Source: Membranipora membranacea
Lineage: Eukaryota > Bryozoa > Gymnolaemata > Cheilostomatida > Membraniporidae
Assembly (NCBI GenBank): GCA_914767715.1
Contig: OU612066.1
Span: 25,456,283 to 25,520,282, forward strand
Direction: 5' to 3'
DNA: 64,000 nucleotides
Shown: positions 47,062 through 59,000 of the stretch, one piece after another
Numbering within the stretch: position 1 is the stretch's first letter
How the letters are laid out: each line of letters begins with the position of its first letter
The notes under the pieces: generated by a model
Seen by the model: the letters and a program-made list of their open reading frames with translations, nothing else
Told to the model about the DNA's origin: nothing
The model's database searches: none
Program-made: the position numbers and the translations under genes

Positions 47062-50000
47062 ATGAAGAAGTCGCCAATGATGCATCAGCTTATCCTGATT
47101 GGTAAGTAGGTTTCCTCTTGACCAATACACCCATGTGATACAGAAGTGACTTAAGGACAATTTTTATATTGCGAACACCCACCAATACGATAATCATAAA
47201 TTCGGTACTGTTGTCGACCATAGCAGCAGAACATTCTTTGGTGTCAATGGACTTTGGTGTTAGATCACACCATATGTATCAAAAAGATTCTTAGTCCGGC
47301 ACCTCCCCAAAGTACAAAGATCACTCTATTTGCAATGCAAGGCAAAATGCTGTAATGTAAATCTGTAGCAGTGTCTAGGATTTATATAAGATATGGAAAT
47401 ATTGATGTGTATAGTTCTGTTCCTCACTGACGAAACTGAGTTCTAACATTTTAGATCTATTTTAGGTGTAGCTGTGATCGCTTCATGCGCTATGAATATC
47501 AGCGTTAATGAGGCTCTGTGTGGTAACTGCTTCCATGGCGAAGATTGTGAAGACTATGGTGAGACCTCACAATAGTTTTGATTATTCATCACTGCATAAA
47601 ATCTCTGTTATTGTATGCAGTTACTGTTACTGTTATTACTAAACCATAGATATAAATATCAAAGTATTTTTTAGACTCGGTTCTGTTGTGACCAATGAAC
47701 TAAACCTCTGTCATTGGTCACATATCCTCCAATCATATATCCTCCAATCATATCCTCCAATCACATATCCTCCAATCATATAGAGTGATCTTTATGATTG
47801 GAGGTTTAGTTCATTGTTGTGACATCAGTTTGGTTTGGCTGAGCCTAATATCACCAAGGAGTAACAGTAACTGTTACTGATTACTGTTGCTCCTTAGTAT
47901 CAAATGTAACATTCGTAGGAAGGGGGTGGGTGATTTTCATTAAAAAACAACTGTGCCTTCCAGGGGCTGTATTCTAAAAATTTTCACTCACTGACTTTTT
48001 AGAGATGAGCATAATGATCGGGCGCTGCCCGATCCACACGGCGTAGGCGGGGAGGGTGTGGGAGGGGCGCTTAAGCGCCCTCCCACCACGGAAATTTTTG
48101 CATATCGGTAGCAAAATAGTGCAAGCAGAGAGGTATTTCAATAGCTCACTGAGGTATTTCAATAGCTCACTGAGCTGTTGGGTACTTTCAGAAAACAACT
48201 CAATAGCAGTAGAAGATTACAGGAAAAATTTTGAAAAAAAAAAGCTGCCCTAAATGGGATTCGAACCCACAACAATCTGATAAACAGTGATTATAAAGCA
48301 GACGCTCTACACACTGAGCTATTCAGTCACTCACGGAAATCTGTGGGCCGTGAGTGCTAATATACGCCACTGGTGCCTTCCATATACTTTTTAGTATGAA
48401 TACCTCCTCTTTTCAACCCTTCATCAAGTCCCAATTATCGCTTCCATTTGATCGGTAAGCCTAGAGCGGGCTAAAAGGGAGTGCAATTTCGAATGCATCA
48501 AGTTGGAGCAAACTTTGCTTCAACCCAACCTTCCCCAGCCCCTCAAACACTGTTTATTTATTGATAGCTTATTATAGCCACTGTTGCCATTCCACAGTCA
48601 CAACTATCTCTATTGTAGGCAACAACCATGTGCCAAGGTTTGTACAAAAATCTGCTAAAGTGGTTCTCACCAAACAATCCAGCAATACTGCTGTCTACCA
48701 GGCGAAGGCTTACGACCGTGATCTCCGCTCATGTCGAGATAAGCTGGAGCCATGTCCGTGTGCTGAGCTGATCTACTTTATCGTGGAGGATGAGAGCGAG
48801 AGTATGAGAATAGATGAGAAAACTGGAGATTTAGCGGTGGACATCGATTTAGTTGATGATAATGAGTTTGGTATGTTTTTTTATTTGATGCAATGAGGTT
48901 TTGTCTTAGGTTGATTAGTGCACCCAATAATGTAAATTTGAGAATGTCTACTCACATATTTCAGACTTGTTGAATTTACCTGTAATTTTACCCTCTGATA
49001 GCTCACAATGCCAAGAAATTCAACTGTGGATCTATATGATTGGACAATTAGCAATTGCGTAGATCAACAGTTTTGTTCTTGTCTGCTTCCTAATTAAAAT
49101 CTAGACACTGACCTTACATATATAACCACCAACATGTAAAAGTAATTTCTGAACTGTTTTAAAAAAAATTCATTTTGGTTACCCTCTTCATATGCAACCT
49201 GAATTCAGAGTTACCATATGCTCTGTGATGTCACTATGATACAGCTGTGTACAATTTCTGTTGCTTCAAAAGTACCATTTTGCTGTACTTGCAGATGTGA
49301 TACTAGGTGTCCGTAATTCAGGGGAAGAAGATTACAGCACGATGACCCTGACCTTCATCGCTGTGGGCCTAGACGGACTGCAAGTAAGTATGGAACAATA
49401 TCGGGTCAGTAATTAATTTATTTACAGGAATCAGTAGTGATTAATAATAGATAAAAACCAAGTCGGTGGGATCAGCTCATCAACATCTACAGTTTTTCAC
49501 CATGAGTCTGTATCTGGAAGTTCATCAGTAATCATGTATAAGGGTTAAACCCTTTTTGATTTAACTAAAAAGCAAGTTCCACGGGTATTTTTATCGTTTA
49601 GTCTTATTCAGGAATATCTATTAAATCTATGACTAAATCTTCGTCACAGAGTGGGCAAACACCATAGGCTATATAATTATATATATAGCATATGTATATT
49701 ATCTCATAAAGAAAAACACTAGAATTCCATGCGATGAAATTCACCATGAATTATAGCACAAGATCTCTTTCTGCTTTTGTGATATGGGATTTTTTTAAAG
49801 TATTAAGATTTAATAATTTTTGACGTTGTGTTATGGTGATCATAGCCTCCCAAACACTGGGTTAGTCATTTTAATTTCGTTTGAATAAACATATACGATG
49901 AGTCTGTGATAGTATATCAACTTCTACTGCAATTTTGATACAGGCTTACTACGATCCCTTTTCAAAATTGTTATTATTATCGAATATTGGTCAAGTATAC

Positions 50001-53000
50001 GGCAACTTTTATCATTGCTGCCAGAAAATCTCACAGATTAGTAATAAGTCAAATCAGTGAAAGTTGCAACCAGGTTTGACTTGTGTTAAAATAGCCGTGT
50101 AGATACTTAATACTGATTCGGAAACACTTGTGTTACATTAATCAATAAACCTTTCATTTTTCAAGAGAATTTTATGTTAATCCGCTGTTTTCATATTATG
50201 AACTTTTGTGAATTTCTTTTTACCATAATGTCCATAACTGTATAAGAGTGAAGGTATGCCAAAATGTACATCATGCCCAGTTGACTTGATATCTCAATTA
50301 TTCTAATTATTCATTGGCAGACGAATTTGCAAGTTGTTTTGTTGGAATTGGAACAGTTCTGGCGCTGTAGTGCTTCCCCCAACCAAGCTGCAGCTTTGAA
50401 ATTCAAGCTTACGCAGTCATATATTCCAGTATTATGGTTTTGGCAGACACAGACCTAGTTGGGAAGAGATGGCCTCCCTTGTTCCATTGCATTGGTAGCC
50501 TGAGTTTCCAAGTTGTTTTGTTGGAGCAGTTCTGACTCGGTAGTGTCTCCCCCTACAAAGCAGCTTTGAAAGTTGAGCTCACGCAGATATATATATTCAT
50601 TTTTTCTGGTTATAACAGACACAAACCTTGTGGGTAAGAGATGGTCTCGCTTGTTGAAATGTTTTTGACCTTCTCTGTCCTGATGTCCATTATGGACTTT
50701 CATTTGAAGTTATTAGTATTGATTTTATTTATAAAATGATATCGCATGAATAGAGTTGAGAAAATGAGAGGACGGAGTTTGAAAGCAGCTAGACACCGTT
50801 TCAATCAGTCTCTCTGACCAAACTCATTATATGGTTTCCTGCTGCCTAATTGATATTTCAGAGCTGTGATGCAAATCCATCTCTCTTGAATAATAGTTTC
50901 ATTCCAAGCAATGATTCGCCAGACTTTTGTTGAGAGGCGTGCGATTAGTCCCTTACCAAGCCATAAGAACCTGAGCTAAGTGGAACGCAATCCCTTTTTG
51001 CTTTAATTATTTTTCCACCACCATCTTCTTTATTAATTACTTTAGAAGGAGCAAGGCTCTAAGATGGTATCAGACCTGAAGGCAGCTGATGAGACAAGAG
51101 TACCAGGTAGAGGAAATGATAATAGAAAAACTAATAACGGAGAAAAGTATGACTCGCCTTTGGAGAAACCCAAATCACGAAGGAAGAGAGTAAGTAACAT
51201 ATTATTAGGAATGAGAATTTTGTCAATGCTAAACATATTACTTCGAATTCGAGTTTGATCTTACTCTATTCTACTGATAAGTTTTTGGGTCCATATGCAG
51301 TTTTCTTGGGTGTTATTTTCTGGCACCGGAAAAATGATGGGTATCTGTGACGACCATATTTTTAAAAGACATGGGTTACAGTCTGCTGGATTAGACCAGC
51401 AGCCATGCCCAACATGAGATATTTTACCAAATGATCATTTCAACAGCCAAATGAGGCATTTTATGCCAACTAGCATATTGAAAAAAATCAAGCCCTCAGG
51501 TCAGCAGTGACATCGGAAATGTACCTGATACAGACAATGTCAATAATCCATTAGTATTTACCAATATGGCCACCACCATCACCCTATTACTCTACTTCTA
51601 CTACATCTTAATTACAAGAATTGTGTTTATTGCCACCCTAAAGCTGATAATTTTATGATGTAGTAGCGTATAGACCCAGGAAAGGTGGAGTGGCTGCAGC
51701 AAGGTAAATTGGTGTTGAAGTTGTCCTCTTACATTACGGCAACACACAACTCCAATTTGTCAATCAGGACGTTCATGTCTTCATGCAGTGCAGGGAGGTC
51801 CCACCCTCCCTGGTTCATGTGATTAGAACATTCCCAGTCGTAATATTCCAAAACCCTACACCCTATTAAAATTCTCAAAACAGTTCTTAATGACTGCAGC
51901 TTAGTGGTAAATGATGGGGTGGTCGAAGTTTGTCCAAAGAGCTTCCTCTTAAACTGGATATGTAGCCTTAGATTCAGGCCAAAAATTATATACTCTGATA
52001 TATGCAAATGATTTGTCTGAATTTCAGGCTAGTTGCTACTTCATCTGAACCTTATGTGATGGGTATTCAATTTTATACAACGGCTGCATCGTTTATTGCC
52101 AGTGATAGAAAAGCCACCGAATTGGTGTTGTCTCAAAGTTCTCATTGTGAAAAAAATTAAATCATAAGCATGAAAAATCAAATTTCACTTTTCACTCAAA
52201 GAAGGATCAGGTAACGCTTTATGACAATACCATTGCATACACAACCATTTAGGATCGAGAGTATGAAGACCTTCTCCTCTCTGAATCCATCTTCTATTTG
52301 ACCTTGAAATCTCCTGTCTTACTCGAGGATCGGAGGCTAGAAAGTGTTCAGCTAACTTGTAACTTGCTGTCTCCTCTCCACACTGATCCAACGCCTCGTC
52401 TCGTAGGAGATTGAATGCTTTGAGTCTCTTCTGAAGCTCTTTGTTGTTTGAAGTCATAGCTTCAAATTTAGGTTTGATGTGTTGATAGAATTTCTCTTCG
52501 CCTGATGTCATGGCATGTTCTTTAAGAAGTTGCAGCTCCCCCGGTGGGATATTTTTACTTTGTGTATAGCATTTGCTTGTGGACCAATCTTGATTTTTAG
52601 AGCATGGCTCGTACATGAAATCACAGACACTCATTTGCGCGTCTATCGATAAAAGCATCAAAGAAATATCCATCATTTTCTGGCTGTCAGAGGTGAGCAT
52701 AAGCAAGTGTTCTGATAGTCTCAAAGCTGTTCCGATATCCTTGGAAAGCAAGACATGAGGAGGTTGGTTTGTATCACAAAGGCCTGTGCTGCAGCGCAGA
52801 TAGGATTCTAGTGTTGCTTTTGACTTAGAGCGTTTGTAATGGTGATATCCGCTCCATAGTCTATCAATAGGGTTTCGTATGAACATAAATTCTACTGCCT
52901 CCTTGCAATAATATTCATAGCTTGATTTCAGAGAGGCATTGTGCAGTTTGTTATAGAACTCGCTGGGGGGATGATACGTACCGACAACATCTACGCATAT

Positions 53001-56000
53001 TTTAGGCTTAGATCTAATACTATCTATCCAAGTTCCGACTCTGCCAAGTTCGAGATTATACAGATATGCATACATTGAGAGGAGAGACCCAACAGTGGTG
53101 CTGCCAACTTTGCGAGGCTTCACGAAAGCTAGAGTCTTGGCATCAGGGTTTTTATAGGGCTCCGGTATCATGGATATGTCTCGCTTTGTTTGGTAGATGC
53201 TGGCTGAACCCTTTAAACTTGTTGGAGGCTTTTTTGGAAGACTCCTTTTGAGTTCTACTAACACTGTACTCATACTTGTCGTGAACGCGGAGCTGTTTGA
53301 AGAAGAGAAGACGGTCTCTGCCATGTATTTAATCCTCTCTAACCTGCCGCCCACATTGAGTTTAAGAAACTTATCAATATTCCATTGCTGTTGATTCTGC
53401 GGGACATGATGATCTATAACCTCCTCCGGAATCACTTCAAGCACTAAACTGGAGTTTGTCGAGTTTATAGTCAGTTTATCACGGCTTACATCCATAGCTG
53501 CTGTTCTTGGAGTGAGATGGAAGGAGTAAGAGTAGATGCAGACAACTACTATTTCTGTGACAACAGCAATCCAGAATAAGGTAGCCTTTGAGCACATCTG
53601 GAATAGTAAAATAATGAGTACTTGATTCTAACGTGGATACATCAGATCTCGTTTACTTGTTTACCTTTAGAAATGACGCAAAATCAATGGAGAGCAGCAT
53701 CAGTTGTATCATATATCACATGGCCGGGTGAAAAGGCTAGTATCATGGCATTTCAGACACATCATAAATATTTAGTGTCTATTATAGCCTTAGACTTCAT
53801 AATTATTACTATTATATGATTAAACCTCTAAAGTTGATCTATTTGCCAGTTGAACTTTGTCAGTGATAAGAATGCTTATTCCTAGACTTTCTTCATTCCT
53901 TGTCGAGTAAAATCTCCAACTTATTTCTTCATGATGACAAAGTTTATTAGTTTATTTTCATTTTGTCTATGCGCATTATCACTTGGTATTGAACTAAGTT
54001 CATGGCAAACAACCTGAGCCCCAGACTCTTGCCCCCTCCCCCCTCCGCCCCCCCCCTCCGCCCCCGGGAGAAGATCTGGTATTAAAAATACTGCATCAAG
54101 CCCTTGCTGCAAATCACAAATCATGTATATATGGTGTGAAATATTACCAAACCTAATATAGAATAAAAGTTACCTTTTTATAATTGCTAGTATAATTTCA
54201 GTCTTCTGAGCGTTTCACCTCTCTAATCACCTCCTGTAATTGAGTACAGAGTGCTGACTGACTGTAAATATAAATGCTCTATATTTCAAATGCCATTATA
54301 TTGTTTGGATATTTACACAATAATAATGCCCAGATCATTCACGCATTAGATTTAATATTCAATTGAAATCAATAGTTAGTTATATGGAAGGACCATTTTG
54401 GTAGCATTCATCTTAGGAATTTTTCTCTTAGCATTCATCTTAGCATTTCTCTTAGAAATTTTTACTTGGCTTGGTGCTTGGCAGTTTACCAAGTAGGCAA
54501 GAGTTTGGTTGGCTCATACTAAAGAATCTTTATCATCAACAAGAAATCAGTACAGGTTTCTAATTCCGAATTGTCACGATTTTGTATACAGTGTTAACAG
54601 GGCTACAATTAGTGAAATAACTAGTACATGGTTAAGCTGCAGTAGAAAATATTGAGAGTGAGTTGATGGTCGTGATCAATTTCATAACTGTTGTAAGACC
54701 GCAATTAAAGTGGTAAATATCACAATACAACTGTGAGCTATTAGACTTGAATCAGTCTCTCTCTGAATGACATGAAAATACACAAGGTATTGCTATCCAA
54801 TGACCAAATACAGCAAATGCAATGCAATGGCTTTACAATAGTAATACATAACAGAAATACTTACCACGTTGCTGATGTTAGACTGTGCTGTGATGGTATG
54901 ATAAATACGCCACATCTTATAGATGGTGTTGTACTAGTCTAAGTGCTCAGAAGTTTGATAGCTTGCGCAAGTAACTCCCTGCGCCTTGGAGTCTGAGCAC
55001 TTAGACTAATGTGGTACCGGCTACTAGCCTAAGTACATTATTCTCAGTTGTACTTGGTGTATAAAGCTAGCTGCAGATCATTAGACCAGCAACTACACAT
55101 AATTTGTAATCTGTACTTATAAACCTATCCTTTATCCAAATAACATATGTTAACAATAACATATTAATGTTTTGAAAAGAAATGAAAACGAAATCCTCTT
55201 GAAAATTGAAGAAATTACATAGCATTAGACCAAATATTGATAAATGAAGTGAAATTAAGTTAAGCTGAAATGACTGTGCAATAGAGCTATTATTTTATTT
55301 TATTCGTTTCACGCTTCCATTGCAATGACTGCTCTATAGAATCCGTAACTCATGCTACAAATAATAGCACCAAGAAAGCAAAATATCAAAAGAAACATAA
55401 GGGTGCTGCAATTAGTATTTATTGTATGAAAGTTATTTACCCTTGTATCAATGGTGGACAACTTCAAATAAAAAGATCTATTAAAATTGGTATACATTTA
55501 GAGAATGGTGACTTTTGACTGTTAATATTTAACTTTATATTATTGCTTTAGAACTTGAAGCCCAGTGGTACTCTTGCGTAGATGTTTATCCTGATGTTTT
55601 CTTTCACCTGTCACATCAGGTGTTGCCAATTTTGCCATGCACTTTCAAGTTTGTACCTGTTGATTTGACTCTTGACAAAACCATTGCATACAGAGCCATT
55701 TCGCATCTATATTATGAAGCTCTTCCCCTTTGAGCCGCCATCGTTTGGTTTTAGCGTCCATTGTTTGTTTGAGGCGAGGATCGAGTGTCAAGAATATTTC
55801 AGCGTATTTATATCCTGGTGATTCTTTTGAGCACTGCTCCAGCGCTTTTTCTCGCACTCGATAGTAATTCTGGAGACGATTGTTTAGCGCGACGTTATTG
55901 AATATCATTAACTGAAACCTTTTCAGAGCTTCTTTATAAAATTTGGTTTCACCAGTCTTTTGAGCATGTTGGGACAATATTTGCAACTCTGTTTCATCGA

Positions 56001-59000
56001 TGTCTTTATTGTTATTGTAAGCGCTACTACATTCACCGTTGGACCCATCTTGATTTCTAGAGCATGGCTCATATATGAAATCACAGATATTCATCCTGGC
56101 TTCAACAGATAGGAGAATAAGTGACTTATCCATCATTTCCTGGTTATCCCAGATCAGAAACAGAATGTTGGTAGATAGATTTTGAGCATCATTCACATTT
56201 CTTGCCAGCATGTGGTGAGGTGGTTGATTAGATAAACAGTTTTCTGTGTTACACGCCAAATAAGACTTGAGATCCAAGTTGTCCTCCCTTTGATAGGCCT
56301 GCTGGTAGCCACTCCAAAGTCGAACTATCGGGTCTCTTATAAGCATAAACTCTTTGACTTGTCTCCTACAGGAAAACTCATTATGTGTAAAGAGGGAAGC
56401 CATTTCAGTATTTTTATAGAGGTTAGGTGAAGGCTTGTCTAAAACTACTACGTCAAAGCACTCTCCATCAATTGATCGAGCTTTCATGCGCTGCTCCAAC
56501 TGACTCATACTCCAAAGTTCAAGGTTGTAGAGATATGTATTTAGGGCCAGCAGTGTTGCCACAGTAGTGCTTCCAACTTCGTGAGCTTTAATGAATGTTA
56601 AACCTTTTGCTTGTAGATTTAGATACGGCTTTGGGATAGTAGATAAATTACGCTTTGTATTGAAGAACAGCTTTTGTTCAGGGTTTTCATCGATGTTTAC
56701 TGTCTGGCTGCCTTGCAGCTGTTGTTTATTCTCAAATTCACGAATTATCTTCTCATGTAATGAGTCTATAGTCAGCTGCTTCTCGTCGACGACTGAAGAA
56801 GAACTCGAAGAGATCATGTACTCCACCGCTAAAAGATGTATTGAATCTAGCCCGCAGTGGATATTGTAATCTTTCAAAATCTCGCCGCTCCATTGATTAA
56901 CTGAGTTGTTCCGACATGCTGTAGTTGGAGGCTCAGTCGGAAGCACAGTTACAAAATGGAAAGGGCTGATAGACGTTCTATGTATATTTCTTATTCCTTC
57001 ATTTCGGTACTGTATGAACTCCACATTAAGAATAACTAGAACAGATACTTGACAGACTATTATAAAACCAAGTATCTTCCATCTCAAGCCTCTCTGTGAA
57101 AGAAACATTAAAGGTCAAACATCTTGGAAACTTATCAAAGTTTTATCAAAATTGGGTGGAGCGGGGATGGGAGCGATATTGAATGGGTTCATGAGTTTTG
57201 GGGCTCAAACCAAAGAGTTCTTGCTGCTCAAACTATAAATTGATGACAACCTATATAACGAAACAGCGGTCATACTGGAAATCAATATACATGACCCCGA
57301 CTTTCAAATTACACTTTAGCATCACAGAGTAATGATATAATCCTTACTCTACGATAGCCTTTGTGCATCAGATAGGTAGATTCAGTTTAGACAAATCACC
57401 TGATGATCGGTCAGAGATTCGTATACAACTTGATGTATGCCATCATAGAGTAGGGATATAGCCTTACTCTGTGGTAACATCACCGATTTGACATAAATGT
57501 TCATGATAAGCTTTAAAAGCAGCTATTTGCTAGAACAAGTTTGTTCTCTCTGTGATTGCTGAGGAATACCTTGCAGTAGCACTCCGCCACCAGGGAACGC
57601 ACTTGTCCTAGCTATTTGCTATTATCGGAATACCAGCCTTTCTCAAATTTCTCAAGGTAATACTTGGTACAGAACCTTCGCAGTTTTAACTACTGGTGAT
57701 GTTTTTAACCTTACCATTGTGGTGCATTGATGCGCTTTGGATACAAAAGTAGGAAGAATAGACTCCTGAATATCTGTGTAGACTTTTCTACGATGTAGTT
57801 AACACTTCGTTTTTTTCCATCTGATCAAACAATGAGCTCATGCAACCCTTGATCAAGTGCCTAAAAGGTTAACTCTTGCTATGTCTGCATAAATAATGCA
57901 AACTTTAAACATTTCCTTTGTCTTTCAGAAGCATGTACAAATACCATTATTGTTGGAACATTACAATAAGTTCAATAGGATCTCATTCAATATCCTATAA
58001 TACTGCTGTTAGTTAGTCAGTGGATTCCATCATGACCCAAGAGCAGATAACTTGATAGATCAATATAATTGGTTTAACTTGTGTACTACACTTTTAAGAT
58101 GTATTACATCAGGGAGAATGGATCGATTCTCCCTGATTACATGTTTAAAATAAAAGCTGGCACTTTAACATATATTGTGGAATCACCAATCCAGAGATAT
58201 TAAGTCTAATAAACCCCATGTTGAACAGCTATTCTAGACCACAGGTGTAACAGGAAATAACTGATACAATGCCAAAAAAATACCTGCAATAATCATCTCA
58301 AAATTGATGATAGACTGGTACAGCCTTGCCACGCAGCTACTTTTTTGTTTTAGTTACCCCCAAAACAAAACAAGTAGCCTTGTTACAAGGTTGACTTGTA
58401 CATTCTTATCATAACATAATGTTTCCTTTTTTATCTCTTCTTGTAGTCAGCAGTGTCTCCGCCTGTTGCGAATGTGGAGTTTAGCGTGTCACCAGGTGAT
58501 AACAACTCTATGATAGCAGTTGGAGATATAAAGCATATCTCTGTACAAATAACCTTTCCTCCTAATGGTACTGTCGTCAACGCCATCGAGGTAAACATCG
58601 CTCAATGTCGCATTAATGTAGTTGAAAAATAAATATATATATATTATATATATTTTTATATTTCAACTTTATTTGCTGATCAAAGTCATGGAGACATATA
58701 TATATATAAGACCAAGCAAGGTAGAAAAATACTCCTGCCCATTTAAAAAAAATATTTTATTACAGCTGAAAGTTGTGTGTGAAATGAGTGATATTTGTTT
58801 GATTATACTTTGGAAGCAAAATGCCAAAATAACATTTATACAGGTTTATGTTTTGATGAAAGGGACTGGGCCTGGAGGGATGGGGTATGAGCTGAAGTTC
58901 TCCAGTTATTTGGCACAACTAGAGAAATTGAGCTCTTGCTGTTTACAAAATAATATATGGATTGGTGAAAGCATCTGGCGTATGCTTTCGTCTGGTACGG

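Larger units (their letters stand above)
57109..58446. other. 5' flank of sulfotransferase-like copy 2, rest of the host intron
   Basis: Two short hairpin copies lie at 57.32-57.48 kb and a palindrome at 58.11 kb. No exon is supported. Confidence 0.4.
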
